A stretch of 64,000 bases of DNA from Burkholderia sp. (GCA_031253835.1 JAIRVP010000063.1:1-64000); one strand, 5' to 3'. Shown: positions 45,156 through 54,503, numbered from the stretch's first letter. Translations and numbers: made by a program. Notes: generated by a model from the sequence alone, not told the origin.

Positions 45156-45488
45156 TCAGGCCAGGTCGAAGGCTTCCGCGACGGGCGCATCGCGCTTGAC
45201 GGCCGCAATGCCGTTCTCGCGCGCTTGCACGCTCGAGTAGGTTTCGCTGGTACCGATGACCTGGTGATTCGCGGCCTTCAGGTTGAACATCGGCTCGCCG
45301 TTGTGGGCAAGCTTCCGTTCGTAACGCTCGTCCAGCGGCGCATTTTCCCGCACGGACGCGATCCCGTTTCTCGCGCCGCTTTTCTCTCGGTACCGCTCGC
45401 TCGCGAGGATGATCTCGCCGTTCGCCGACTTCAGGTGGAAGTAGTACTGACCGTCAGTGGCTTTCTTGAGCTCGAATTTTGCCGCCAT
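45156..45488 (-). CDS. YegP-like protein, two DUF1508 repeats
   Basis: 110 residues built from two tandem DUF1508 units: KFELKKATDGQYYFHLKSAN with GEIILASERY, then ERKLAHNGEPMFNLKAANHQ with VIGTSETY. Each ends in a run-in of the type ARNGIASVRENAP. A cytoplasmic protein of unknown function, common in proteobacteria. GGAGAAAACC precedes the ATG. Confidence 0.9.
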   Translation of the reverse strand: MAAKFELKKATDGQYYFHLKSANGEIILASERYREKSGARNGIASVRENAPLDERYERKLAHNGEPMFNLKAANHQVIGTSETYSSVQARENGIAAVKRDAPVAEAFDLA

Positions 45489-45641
45489 GGTTTTCTCCTG
45501 GAAGAATGTCCGGCCCTCGGACACCGGCCAGTCTAGGGGCATCACCATCAAAAATCGAGATCACATCGAAATGAACGTTGAAGACCGTCAAATGGTCAAT
45601 TTTCATTGACACTTGACCGACGTTGACCACAACCACCCAAA

Positions 45642-46136
45642 CTACCCGCCCCACCCCGGCATGACGGGCATGCGCAGCGTACCCGCGTCGTTGAAATGCA
45701 CGGTGCCGAGCACGCCGCCCGCGAGCCGGCCACGCAGCGCATACGGCAGCTCGCCGTTCGCGGCCGCGCCCGGCAGGTTCCACGCCTGCCGCGCGGCGGC
45801 GAAGGCCGATACCGAAACGGGCACGTCGAGCACGGCTTCACCGAAACGCGGCACGGTGCCCGAGCGATCGCTGACGCCGCTCGCGAACGGCGTGCCGTTC
45901 AGGTCGAGCGCGACCGAGATGCCGTCGTATTCGATCGGTGCATCGTTCGGATTCTGCACGCGCAGCTTCAGGTTGAAGCGCATCTCGAGCCCCTGCCCGA
46001 CAAGCGGGTCGAGCCCGGCGACCGACACGCGCACGGGGTCGCGCGTCAGCCCCGCACAACCGCCGAGCAGCAGCACGGCGGCGAACAACATCGGCACGGC
46101 GCGCAGCGATGCGATACGGAACAGGGTACGTGGCAT
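45642..46136 (-). CDS. LEA type 2 family lipoprotein
   Basis: 164 residues. A signal peptide with lipobox LLGGC (mature Cys at about residue 27) is followed by a single LEA14/WHy-like domain with NLKLRVQNPNDAPIEYDGIS and VALDLNGTPFASG. Such domains form a fibronectin-like sandwich; the bacterial proteins are thought to act in stress or envelope maintenance. Divergent from the M1 peptidase across a long gap. Confidence 0.85.
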   Translation of the reverse strand: MPRTLFRIASLRAVPMLFAAVLLLGGCAGLTRDPVRVSVAGLDPLVGQGLEMRFNLKLRVQNPNDAPIEYDGISVALDLNGTPFASGVSDRSGTVPRFGEAVLDVPVSVSAFAAARQAWNLPGAAANGELPYALRGRLAGGVLGTVHFNDAGTLRMPVMPGWGG

Positions 46137-46776
46137 GGAAGGTCTCCTCGCGGCGATCGGTGAGCGGGTCGTCGATGCATTGTACCGAGCGCGCCGCCCT
46201 GCGCCGGATTTCGTAGTTTCTGCAGCGGCACAAGATCGTTAATAGATTAAAACTACGAATTAGACAGCTAAACAGAAAGCGAATTAATGACTTCCAGCAT
46301 TCAATGAAGCGCAAAAAAATCAATAGATGCCATTTCTAAATTTTTCGTTTCCTTTACCCAAAACCATCAAGTATATTTACGCATCCTTGGAGCAAGCCGA
46401 CAAACCTTGAAGCCGCATGACGGCGAATTTACGGAATGGCGACACGCCTTCCTTCCGTCCTGCGGACTGGCCCGGCCAGCCCCGTAGGTCGTCGGTTCAA
46501 AGGGATTGCGCGCCCGCGCCGGGCGTGCGGCCCCGTGTCGTGCGCGCGAAATCAATTCAGTACAACACGCGCCCGGCCATTTTGAACTGGCAAGTTAACC
46601 AATATCCGGAAATCCAGAGGGGGCAGTAAACCATGATTACCTTCACGTAGTCGGCTACCGTCTTTCCGAATAATCCGTCATTGCCATTTTTTCGCCGTTA
46701 ATTAACGGCGAGGAGATTGCTTTTGCCGGCGTTTTCGCAGCACTGAACGATTCTTTCTACAATCGAGGTTTCAGTC
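46137..46776. other. 640-bp AT-richer intergenic region upstream of the M1 aminopeptidase
   Basis: No convincing gene: short frames carry many rare residues and no ribosome-binding sites. Composition is clearly AT-richer than the neighbours, mainly in 46230-46440. It contains an 18-bp palindrome at 46693-46710 preceded by a T run and followed by GAGGAG. It may hold an unannotated small RNA, long leader or remnant DNA. Confidence 0.5.
46693..46710. repeat. Perfect 18-bp palindrome CGCCGTTAATTAACGGCG
   Basis: Lies 67 bp before the M1 aminopeptidase start. It may be an operator or a stem in the leader RNA; GAGGAGATTG follows at once. Confidence 0.6.
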
Positions 46777-48945
46777 ATGTCGATCCATATTCGCAAGATG
46801 CGTTATCTGCCGCTCGTCGCCGCACTGGCACTCGCCGGGTGCGGCGGCGACGACGGCGGCGCAGGCTCCGCTTCCGCGCTCAGCTCCGCCGGCGCGCCGC
46901 ATACGGGCTCGTCGCCCGCCGTCACCGCGCCGCCGAGCGCATCCAACGTCGACAAGAGCGTGTCGCCTGTCGAGTTGCCGGCCACCGTGGTACCCGTGAA
47001 CTACCGGCTGTGGTTCCGCCCGAACGAAGCGCTGAACGCGTTCGACGGCCGCGCCGATGTCGAAATCAAGGTGCTGAAGCCGGTCAACAACATCGTGATC
47101 GCCGGCCACCGGATCAAGTTCACGAACGGCCGCATCACGCTGCAGCCGGGCAACATCCAGCTGATCGCGACGCCGCAGGACAAGGGCGACTTCTACCAGC
47201 TGCGCCCCGTGAGCGGCACGATCTCGCCGGGCAACTATTCGCTGCACATGGAGTGGTCGGGCATCATCAACTTCAAGTCGTATGACGATCCGGTCGCGAA
47301 GACGGGCGGCAGCTGCGGCGACGATCCGTATCCGGGCTGCTCGGCCGCGGAAGGCGTCTTCCGCGTCGACCTGAAGGGCACCGACGGCAAGACGAGCGGC
47401 GCGATCCTGACGCAGGGCGAAACCAACCTGTCGCGCCAGTGGTTCCCGGGCTGGGACGAACCGGCCTTCCGCCCGACCTATGAAGTGACGGCCGAAGTGC
47501 CGCAGAGCTGGCGCGTCGTGTCGAACGCGGCCGAGAAGCCGTCGACCAACGTCGGCGGCGGCTACAAGCTCGTGCAGTTCGAGAAGACCCCGCCGATGCC
47601 GTCGTACCTGCTGTTCTTCGGCGGCGGCCTGTTCGACACGTACGAGGACGACTTCACGAGCCCGCTGCCGGGCGGCAAGGGCGGCCTGCACCTGCGCGTG
47701 TTCACGCCGCCGGGCATGAGCGACTGGGCGAAGCCGGCGATGGACCGCACCAAGCAGGCGCTCGACTTCTACTACCGCTACACGGGCATCGCGCTGCCGC
47801 TGACGAAGTTCGACACGGTGGCCGCGAACGACGCGTTCAAGGAGCAGAAGGACCTGAACTTCGGCGGGATGGAGAACTGGGGGTCGATCCTCGAGTTCGC
47901 CGACGACATCCTGCCGCAGCCGGGCCAGCCGATGTCGCACTACGGCAACGAGGTGCTGACGCACGAAGTCGCGCACCAGTGGTTCGGCGACCTCGTCACG
48001 ACCGACTGGTGGGACAACGTGTGGCTCAACGAATCGTTCGCGACGTTCTTCGAGACGAAGACGACGATCCAGTTCTTCCCCAACGAGTTCAGCTGGCTCG
48101 ACCAGGTGAAGAACAAGTATCGCGTGATCAATCGTGACATCGGCCCGAACGCGTTCCCGGTCGCGCCGAACTTCAACGACTGGGCGTCGAACGACTTCGT
48201 GCTGAGCGCCAGCGCGTTCACGTACGACAAGGGCGGCCACGTGCTGAAGACGCTCGAGAACTATCTCGGCGAACAGACGCTGCGCAAGGGCCTGCAGCAG
48301 TACCTGGTCGACTACTCGTTCGGCAACGGCACGCCGAAGCGTCTGTGGGATGCGCTGTCGAAGGAAAGCGGCCAGGCGGTCGGCCCGATCGGCGACAGCT
48401 ACGTGCGCCAGACCGGCGTGCCGCTGATCTCGCTCGACACGCAGTGCGACATGACGAAGAACCAGACGGTCGTCACGCTGAAGCAGCAGCCGTTCCCGAA
48501 CAAGAACGCGTACCCGGGCCTGCAATGGACGGTGCCGATCACGCTCGCGTACGGCCAGGGGCTCGCGAAACGCACGACGCTCGCGCTGAAGGACACGCAG
48601 ACGCAGACGCGGATCGACGGTTGCACGGGCGTGGTCGCCGACCCGAGCGGTCTCGACTACTACGTCGTGAACTACAGCGACGCGGCCTGGAGCGGGCTGC
48701 TCACGCAGGTCAACGGCTCTGTCGACCCGGTGCTGCTGGCGAACCTGAAGAGCGAAGCCGCGCTGCTCGTCGCGAACAACCTCGCGCCGGCCTCGCGCTC
48801 GACGTCGATCGGCTCGGTCGCTTCGCCGGCCGCGATGAAGCTGCGCCAGACGCCGACCTTCGGCGGCGTCGAGCTGACGACGAAGGAACGCCCGGCACTG
48901 CACTACCAGGGCATCTTCAAGCCGCGCAAGGTAGTGACGCAGTAA
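46777..48945 (+). CDS. Secreted M1 family metallopeptidase (lipoprotein)
   Basis: 722 residues. The signal MSIHIRKMRYLPLVAALALA ends in lipobox LAGC, followed by a Gly/Asp/Ser-rich linker. The exopeptidase motif GGMENWG is at about 363-369 and the zinc site HEVAHQWFGD at 396-405, with the third ligand Glu419 in LNESFA. Shorter than cytoplasmic PepN (about 870) because the C-terminal helical domain is reduced. It probably degrades peptides at the cell envelope. Four Cys in the mature part suit an oxidising location. Monocistronic. Confidence 0.92.
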   Translation: MSIHIRKMRYLPLVAALALAGCGGDDGGAGSASALSSAGAPHTGSSPAVTAPPSASNVDKSVSPVELPATVVPVNYRLWFRPNEALNAFDGRADVEIKVLKPVNNIVIAGHRIKFTNGRITLQPGNIQLIATPQDKGDFYQLRPVSGTISPGNYSLHMEWSGIINFKSYDDPVAKTGGSCGDDPYPGCSAAEGVFRVDLKGTDGKTSGAILTQGETNLSRQWFPGWDEPAFRPTYEVTAEVPQSWRVVSNAAEKPSTNVGGGYKLVQFEKTPPMPSYLLFFGGGLFDTYEDDFTSPLPGGKGGLHLRVFTPPGMSDWAKPAMDRTKQALDFYYRYTGIALPLTKFDTVAANDAFKEQKDLNFGGMENWGSILEFADDILPQPGQPMSHYGNEVLTHEVAHQWFGDLVTTDWWDNVWLNESFATFFETKTTIQFFPNEFSWLDQVKNKYRVINRDIGPNAFPVAPNFNDWASNDFVLSASAFTYDKGGHVLKTLENYLGEQTLRKGLQQYLVDYSFGNGTPKRLWDALSKESGQAVGPIGDSYVRQTGVPLISLDTQCDMTKNQTVVTLKQQPFPNKNAYPGLQWTVPITLAYGQGLAKRTTLALKDTQTQTRIDGCTGVVADPSGLDYYVVNYSDAAWSGLLTQVNGSVDPVLLANLKSEAALLVANNLAPASRSTSIGSVASPAAMKLRQTPTFGGVELTTKERPALHYQGIFKPRKVVTQ

Positions 48946-49015
48946 CGGTGCGCATCCGGCCGGCGCCGCGCAGCCTGCGGCGCCGGCCGGCGTACCGGCT
49001 TCTCCGACCTTTGAC

Positions 49016-49041
49016 GGGCCTCGCATGCGAGGCCCTTTTTT
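49016..49041. terminator. Intrinsic terminator after the M1 aminopeptidase
   Basis: GGGCCTCG-CATG-CGAGGCCC followed by seven T, between convergent genes. Confidence 0.9.
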
Positions 49042-49066
49042 ATTGCCGCCCGGCGCCCGCCTGCCG

Positions 49067-49987
49067 TCACGCCCACGCGGCATCCCACGCCGGCTGCGCG
49101 AACCACGTCGCGAGGAACGCGACGAGCTTCGACGCCCGTGCGCTGCCGCGCGCCTGCTGGCGCAGCACGTGGATCGTCGCCGGCTCGGGCGCCGCCGCGT
49201 ACTGCGGCAGCACCGCGCGCAACCGTCCGTCGCGCAGCGCGTCCCCCGCGAGCCAGGTCGGCAGGTGCGCGAGACCGAGCCCGTCGAGCGCCGCTTCGAG
49301 CAACGCCTCCGAATGATTGCTGCGAAACCGCGGTTGCGCCGGCACGTGGCGACGCTCGCCGAAGCGCCACGCGCCCGGCGGCGGCGCGCCGTGCCACGCG
49401 AGACAGTCGTGACCGGCGAGCGCGTCCGGCGAGTCGGGCTCGCCGCGCCGTGCGAGATAGGCCGCGCTCGCGCACAGCACGCGCCGCTGCGGCGCAAGCA
49501 CGGTCGCAACCAGGCGCGTGTCCTCGAGCGGGCCGATGCGCACCGCGAGATCGACGTCGGAGCCGAGCCGCGCACCCTGCAGGTCGACCATGCTGTCGGT
49601 CAGCACCAGGTCGACCTGCAGCGCCGGATGACGCTGCATGAACGCCGCCAGCGCGGCCATCAGGTGCCGCCGGCCGAACGGTGCCGGACAGTCGACGCGC
49701 AGCAGCCCGCTCGGCTCGTCGTGCTGGCTGTGCAGGTCTTCCTGCAAGCCGCGCAGTTCGGCGAGCATCCGCGTCGCGCGCCCGTACAGCAGCTGCCCGG
49801 CCTCGGTCGGCCGCAGCGCGTGCGTGGTGCGATGCAGGAGACGGATGCCGAGCTGTGCCTCGAGCCGGTCGATGCGCCGCGTGACCGACGACGCGGCGAC
49901 GCCGAGCCGGCGCGCGGCTGCCGAGAAGCTCTGCTGGTCGACCACGTCGACGAACAGCGCGAGATGCGGGGAAAGGAAGTCGTCCAT
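49067..49987 (-). CDS. LysR-type transcriptional regulator
   Basis: 306 residues. The helix-turn-helix DFLSPHLALFVDVVDQQSFS then AAARRLGVAASSVTRRIDRL starts near residue 3. The effector domain contains the CrgA-like segment LRVDCPAPFGRRHLMAALAA. Divergent from the quinone oxidoreductase gene, which it probably controls. Between them lies a T-N11-A box with dyad TGCG-TTTAT-CGCA. Confidence 0.9.
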   Translation of the reverse strand: MDDFLSPHLALFVDVVDQQSFSAAARRLGVAASSVTRRIDRLEAQLGIRLLHRTTHALRPTEAGQLLYGRATRMLAELRGLQEDLHSQHDEPSGLLRVDCPAPFGRRHLMAALAAFMQRHPALQVDLVLTDSMVDLQGARLGSDVDLAVRIGPLEDTRLVATVLAPQRRVLCASAAYLARRGEPDSPDALAGHDCLAWHGAPPPGAWRFGERRHVPAQPRFRSNHSEALLEAALDGLGLAHLPTWLAGDALRDGRLRAVLPQYAAAPEPATIHVLRQQARGSARASKLVAFLATWFAQPAWDAAWA

Positions 49988-50009
49988 GCCGGGCCTTCGG
50001 ATTTGGCTA

Positions 50010-50022
50010 TGCGTTTATCGCA
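50010..50022. promoter_or_regulatory. LysR-type T-N11-A box TGCGTTTATCGCA
   Basis: A 13-bp dyad with four symmetric bases on each side, 23 bp from the lysR start and about 125 bp before the oxidoreductase start. Confidence 0.5.
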
Positions 50023-50147
50023 AAACAATCATCCGCCTTTGCACGTTTCCGCGTCAAATCGGGCCGACTAGACTGCACGCATCCTTTTCATTTGCTGCAC
50101 GCGTGCCCCACCAGGCCGCACGGCAGCCATCCGTCACGGAGATCATC

Positions 50148-51125
50148 ATGCGCAGCATCCACTTCGACGCCCCCGCCGCCGACATCGAGTCGCTCGACGC
50201 GCGCGTCCGCGAAATCGACACGCCCGTCCCGGCCGACGGCCAGATGCTGATCGAGGTGCGCGCGGCCGGCGTGAACCCGAGCGACGTGAAGGCCGCGCTC
50301 GGCCGCATGCCGCATGCGGTGTGGCCGCGCACGCCCGGACGCGACTGGGCCGGCATCGTGCGCAGCGGCCCGGACGGCTGGATCGGCGCGCCGGTGTGGG
50401 GCTCGGGCGGCGATCTCGGCGTCGGGCGCAACGGCTCGCACGCGGAATGGCTCGTGCTCGATGCGGCGCACGTGCGCCGCAAGCCGGCCGTGCTGACGCT
50501 CGACGAAGCAGCCGGCGTCGGCGTGCCGTTCGTCACCGCGTACGAAGGCTTGCGGCGGGCCGGCATGCCGGCGGCCGGCGACGTCGTGCTCGTGTTCGGC
50601 GCGAACGGCAAGGTCGGCCAGGCCGCGATCCAGCTCGCGAGCGCGCAAGGCGCGACCGTGATCGGCGTCGAGCGCAGCGCCGGCGGCTATCGCGGCCACG
50701 CGTCGGGCGACGTGCACATGATCGACGCGTCGAAAGAACCGGTGGCCGACGCGGTGCGCGCGGCGACCGGCGGCCACGGCGCGGACATCGTCTACAACAC
50801 GGTCGGCAGTCCGTATTTCGAAGCCGCGAACGCGTCGATGGCGATCGGCGCGCGGCAGATCTTCATCTCGACGATCGACCGCAGCGTGCCGTTCGACATC
50901 TTCGCGTTCTATCGCGGCCAGCACACGTTCGTGGGGATCGATTCGCTGCAGCTCGGCGGCGCCGCGGTCGCGCAGATCCTCGACACGCTCGCGCCCGGCT
51001 TCGGCAACGGCACGCTGCGCCCGTTCCCGATCGGCGACGACTACGTATACACGCTCGACCGCGCGCACGACGCCTACCGCGCGGTGCTGGCCGGTGCGCG
51101 CGAGCGCGTGATCCTCAAGCCCTGA
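50148..51125 (+). CDS. Zinc-independent medium-chain reductase (NADPH:quinone oxidoreductase-like)
   Basis: 325 residues from MRSIHFDAPAADIESLD. The N-terminal GroES-like domain has VNPSDVKAALG, and the nucleotide-binding motif VVLVFGANGKVGQAAIQLA sits near the middle. The structural and catalytic zinc Cys residues of alcohol dehydrogenases are missing, placing it with quinone oxidoreductases. Substrate unknown. XapX follows after 24 bp. Confidence 0.87.
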   Translation: MRSIHFDAPAADIESLDARVREIDTPVPADGQMLIEVRAAGVNPSDVKAALGRMPHAVWPRTPGRDWAGIVRSGPDGWIGAPVWGSGGDLGVGRNGSHAEWLVLDAAHVRRKPAVLTLDEAAGVGVPFVTAYEGLRRAGMPAAGDVVLVFGANGKVGQAAIQLASAQGATVIGVERSAGGYRGHASGDVHMIDASKEPVADAVRAATGGHGADIVYNTVGSPYFEAANASMAIGARQIFISTIDRSVPFDIFAFYRGQHTFVGIDSLQLGGAAVAQILDTLAPGFGNGTLRPFPIGDDYVYTLDRAHDAYRAVLAGARERVILKP

Positions 51126-51149
51126 CGCCGGACCACACGGGAGACCGCC

Positions 51150-51302
51150 ATGATGGATTACGTGACCTCGCTCGCGGTGGGCCTCGGCGTCGGCGTGCTG
51201 TACGCGCTGCTGCACGTGCGCTCGCCGGCCCCGCCGCTCGTCGCGCTCGTCGGCCTGCTCGGGATGGTGATCGGCGAGCGCGCGATCGCGCTGCTGCGCT
51301 GA
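51150..51302 (+). CDS. XapX-domain small membrane protein (50 aa)
   Basis: Begins MMDYVTSLAVGLGVGVLYAL and ends in a second helix (VALVGLLGMVIGERAIALLR). The central RSPAPPLVALVGLLGM segment is the XapX/DUF1427 signature. Two short transmembrane helices, function unknown. GGGAGACCGCC precedes the ATG. It is 24 bp after the oxidoreductase and probably in its operon. Too short for many gene finders. Confidence 0.8.
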   Translation: MMDYVTSLAVGLGVGVLYALLHVRSPAPPLVALVGLLGMVIGERAIALLR

Positions 51303-51323
51303 CGAGCCGGTGCGGCTGCCGCG

Positions 51324-52352
51324 CTAGCGGTCGCCGCGACGGCGGAACGCCCACCAGGCAGCGAGCCCGGTGAAGCCCGCGACGAGCAGCACCATCAGCC
51401 AGAAGCCGTGCTTGTTTTCCGAGAACGGCACGCCGCCGACGTTCATCCCGAAAAAGCCGGCGACGATGTTGATCGGCAACGCGATCACGGTCACGAGCGT
51501 CAGCGTGAACAGCGTCCGGTTGTTCTGCTCGTCGAGACGCGAGCCGATCTCTTCCTGCAAAAGCTTGATCCGTTCGTTGAGCCCCGCCAGGTCGGCGAGC
51601 ACCAGCGAGAACTCTTCGGTCGATTCGCGCAGCTCCTGCACGTCTTCCAGGTGCAGCCACGCGGGCGGTTTCGCGAGCAGCCGGAAGATCGACCCGGGTT
51701 CCGGCGCGAGCATGCGCTGCAGGCGCGTCAGCGTGCGGCGCATCGCGCCGAGCTCGATGCGGCTCGACGTGAGCCGCTGCGACAGGAAGCGATCCTCGAT
51801 GCGGTCGACGTCGACGCTCGTGCGCCGCATGATCTGGATCAGCAGGTCGGCCTGGTCGCGCAGCAGGTGCACGAGCAGTTCCGCGGGCGACCTGAACTGC
51901 TCGCCGTCGCGCACGCACGCGCGCAACGTGTCGACCGAGCGCAGCGGCTTGAGCCGCGCGGTCACCATGATGCGCTGCTCGACGTGGACGAACAGCGTCG
52001 CGATCTCCGACGGCGTCAGTTCGAGGTTGAACATCACGTCGTTGACGATCGCGCGCAGCGCGCCGTCCTCCTGCTCGATGCGGGTCGAACGCGACCCTTC
52101 GTGGAGAAATTCGAAGAAGCTGTCGGGCAGCCCGAGATGCGTGCGCATCCAGCGCTCGCTCGCGCCATGCGCGAGATTGAAGTGCAGCCAGACGAAATCG
52201 CCCGACGCGCCCGCGCCGTGCGCGCGACACGTGCGCAGCCACGCGGCGGCCGCGTCGGCATCGAGCGTCGCGCCGGAACCGCCCGGGACGAAGCGGAAGC
52301 CGCACACCATGCCGGACGTATCGGCGCCGTAAGTCTGTACGATCAGGTCCAT
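51324..52352 (-). CDS. zntB: CorA-type metal transporter, ZntB-like
   Basis: 342 residues from MDLIVQTYGADTSGMV. The long cytoplasmic helical domain is followed by two C-terminal transmembrane helices with the CorA signature GMN in IVAGFFGMNVGGVPF. The N-terminal sequence and the linker resemble ZntB more than CorA, suggesting zinc transport; magnesium cannot be excluded. Longer starts upstream (to 52388) lack support. Confidence 0.82.
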   Translation of the reverse strand: MDLIVQTYGADTSGMVCGFRFVPGGSGATLDADAAAAWLRTCRAHGAGASGDFVWLHFNLAHGASERWMRTHLGLPDSFFEFLHEGSRSTRIEQEDGALRAIVNDVMFNLELTPSEIATLFVHVEQRIMVTARLKPLRSVDTLRACVRDGEQFRSPAELLVHLLRDQADLLIQIMRRTSVDVDRIEDRFLSQRLTSSRIELGAMRRTLTRLQRMLAPEPGSIFRLLAKPPAWLHLEDVQELRESTEEFSLVLADLAGLNERIKLLQEEIGSRLDEQNNRTLFTLTLVTVIALPINIVAGFFGMNVGGVPFSENKHGFWLMVLLVAGFTGLAAWWAFRRRGDR

Positions 52353-52558
52353 CGTGTCGAAGGTCGTGCGGCGCGCGACGCGCCGCACATCGCGGGTCGC
52401 GGGCCCGCGCCGGGAAAAGAAAGGAGACGTATGCCCGACGGGCGTGACGCGCTCGTGACAGCATCAGGCCGCATCATACCGGCAGCTTCCTCGCCCCCAA
52501 AGCAACGCGCCGCCCAACGGGCGGCGCGGATCATGCATGGCGGCAGGCGCAAGACGCG

Positions 52559-53536
52559 TTACTGCCGCGTCTCCGACTGCGCGGCGCTCGGGCACGCGGG
52601 ATCCTTGCCCCAGTGGCCGTCACACACGCGCCAGCGGCACAGCTGATCCTCGAAGAAACCGCGCTCCGAACACTCCTTCACGCGCGACGCGAGCGAGCCG
52701 GTCGTCGCTGCCGTCTTGGTCGGCACGACCTGCCCCTTCTGCGCGGCGAGCTTCTTGTCGGCCGGCTTCGTGCGCGCGACGAGCGCCGCGAGCAGATCGG
52801 CATCCGGATCGTCCTTTGCGCCCGCCTTCGCGGTACGGGTCGACGTCGCATCGCGGCGCTTCTTCGCCTGCGCGAGCTCCACCTCTTGTTCCTTGCGATG
52901 CTTGCGGGCCTCGGCCTTTGTCTCGGCCTTCGTGTCGGCCTTGCCGTGCGCCGCGACCTTCGTGCTCTTCGTGGCGTCGGCCTTCGCGGTCTTCGTCGTC
53001 GCGGCCGCAACGGCCGTGGCCGTCGCGGCTGCGGCTGCACCGGCGGTGGCGGCGCCCGATGCGTCGTCGGCGCCACTGGCCAGTGCGCGCGACAGGCGGC
53101 TGCCGTCCGCGGCGGACGCGGACGATGCGGATGCAACGGTCTGGGAAGCCGAATCGTCGTTGACGATCGTGGCCGGTTGGACGGCGGACGCGGCGGACGC
53201 GCCATTCTGCGCGACCTGCGCGGCGACACTGCTGGCCGGTGCGGCCTTCGCCGGCGCGGCTGCCGCGGGCTCGGCGGCGGCCGTCACGGCGGCAACCTGC
53301 TCGCCCGCATGCTGCTGCATGCGCCACGCGCCCCAGCCGCCGACGGCGACCACCAGTGCGACCACGGCGGCGATCGGCGCCTTCAGCGAACGGCGCGGCG
53401 GTTCGGCAGGCGGCGTGACACGGCCTTCCAGATTCGCGAGAATGCGCGACTGCTGAGGTCCTTCCTTGCCTGCCGGTTTCGTATCGGACAGCAGGCTGGG
53501 CGGAGTTTTCGAATTTGAATTTTCCGGCGCACTCAT
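52559..53536 (-). CDS. Unrecognised membrane-anchored Ala/Lys-rich protein with a Cys-rich C-terminus
   Basis: 325 residues. A 50-residue cytoplasmic part is followed by one membrane helix (KAPIAAVVALVVAVGGWGAW, about 53-72), then about 200 residues of low-complexity Ala/Thr/Lys/Glu-rich spacer. The last 45 residues form a compact block with five Cys in the pattern C-x10-C-x4-C-x9-C region (KECSERGFFEDQLCRWRVCD then GHWGKDPACP). The Cys block is probably periplasmic and disulfide-bonded. It is divergent from tagX with 121 bp between, which suggests a T6SS link but does not prove it. Function unknown. Confidence 0.75.
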   Translation of the reverse strand: MSAPENSNSKTPPSLLSDTKPAGKEGPQQSRILANLEGRVTPPAEPPRRSLKAPIAAVVALVVAVGGWGAWRMQQHAGEQVAAVTAAAEPAAAAPAKAAPASSVAAQVAQNGASAASAVQPATIVNDDSASQTVASASSASAADGSRLSRALASGADDASGAATAGAAAAATATAVAAATTKTAKADATKSTKVAAHGKADTKAETKAEARKHRKEQEVELAQAKKRRDATSTRTAKAGAKDDPDADLLAALVARTKPADKKLAAQKGQVVPTKTAATTGSLASRVKECSERGFFEDQLCRWRVCDGHWGKDPACPSAAQSETRQ

Positions 53537-53657
53537 TCAGCGTCTCATTGAATCCTGGTTTAATTCACCGCGATAATATAGCCCGGCCTCTCGAAGCAGC
53601 CTGATTCTAAGAGCAAGCATTGCAAAACACAATCAATTCCAATTTCCGGGGATTTCT

Positions 53658-54503
53658 TTGATTGCCGTCGCACTCGTCGCCTATTTCGCCCTTGCCGTCG
53701 CGGTTGCGGCACTGTTGCTTTTACCGGGTATCCGCGCGACCGTTTTCGAATCCGTCGCCCAGTTTCACGGCCGCCTTACGCGCCGTGCGAACGATCGCGC
53801 CGCGCGTACGCGGAGTCAGATTGTTAAATCGGCAAGCGTTACGCGCGGCGCTTTAAACGATGCGCAAAATTTACTGGTTCGCCGGCGCTTGATGATTATG
53901 GTATCGGCAGGTATTCTTGCGACGCCGCCATTGGTCGCCATTGCGTTACGCGGCCGGCAATTGTTCCAGTACGACGACACGGCGCGCGTGCCCGACGAGA
54001 AGATCGCCGCGCTGCTGCAGGGCGAGCAGCTCGTGCCGCCGCCGCCGCTGCCGCCGGAAGTCTTCGCCACCAAGGAAGTCGAGCAGATACGCCCGGCGCT
54101 GAAGGATGCGAGCCGCGACTGGAACCTGCTGGACCCGGATTTCCGTACGCGTTTGCTGCTGGTCTACAAGATCATGCACGAACAACACGGTTATGAAATG
54201 GCGCTGCTGGAAGGGTACCGAAGCCCGGAACGGCAGAACCGGCTGGCGCAAATGGGCGGCAACGTGACCAACGCGGCAGCCTTCCAGAGTTATCACCAAT
54301 TCGGGCTGGCGGCCGACAACGCATTCCTGCGCGACGGCAAGCTGGTCATTTCCGAGAAAGATCCGTGGGCGATGCGCGGCTACCAGTTGTACGGCCAGGT
54401 CGCCGAACAAGTCGGCCTGACCTGGGGCGGCCGATGGAAAATGATGGATCTCGGGCACGTGGAATACCATAAACCCGGTTTTAAACTGGGACGCGGCAGC
54501 TAG
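53658..54503 (+). CDS. tagX: T6SS-associated M15/VanY-type peptidoglycan peptidase TagX
   Basis: 281 residues, start TTG preceded by CCGGGGA. Two membrane helices at 1-22 and about 79-98, then a VanY-like M15 domain. Zinc-site motifs are SYHQFGLAAD (211-220) and the LGHVEY block (265-270), with EGYRSPERQ at 185-193. TagX-type endopeptidases cut cell-wall cross-links to let the T6SS trans-envelope complex assemble. Placement before tssM supports this role over a housekeeping carboxypeptidase. Base use is slightly AT-richer in the first 200 bp than in neighbours. Confidence 0.85.
   Translation: MIAVALVAYFALAVAVAALLLLPGIRATVFESVAQFHGRLTRRANDRAARTRSQIVKSASVTRGALNDAQNLLVRRRLMIMVSAGILATPPLVAIALRGRQLFQYDDTARVPDEKIAALLQGEQLVPPPPLPPEVFATKEVEQIRPALKDASRDWNLLDPDFRTRLLLVYKIMHEQHGYEMALLEGYRSPERQNRLAQMGGNVTNAAAFQSYHQFGLAADNAFLRDGKLVISEKDPWAMRGYQLYGQVAEQVGLTWGGRWKMMDLGHVEYHKPGFKLGRGS

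Noticed and set aside
46771..49575. 934-codon minus-strand open frame opposite the M1 aminopeptidase
   Set aside because: Runs antisense through two well supported genes and shows only low-complexity Arg/Val/His sequence.
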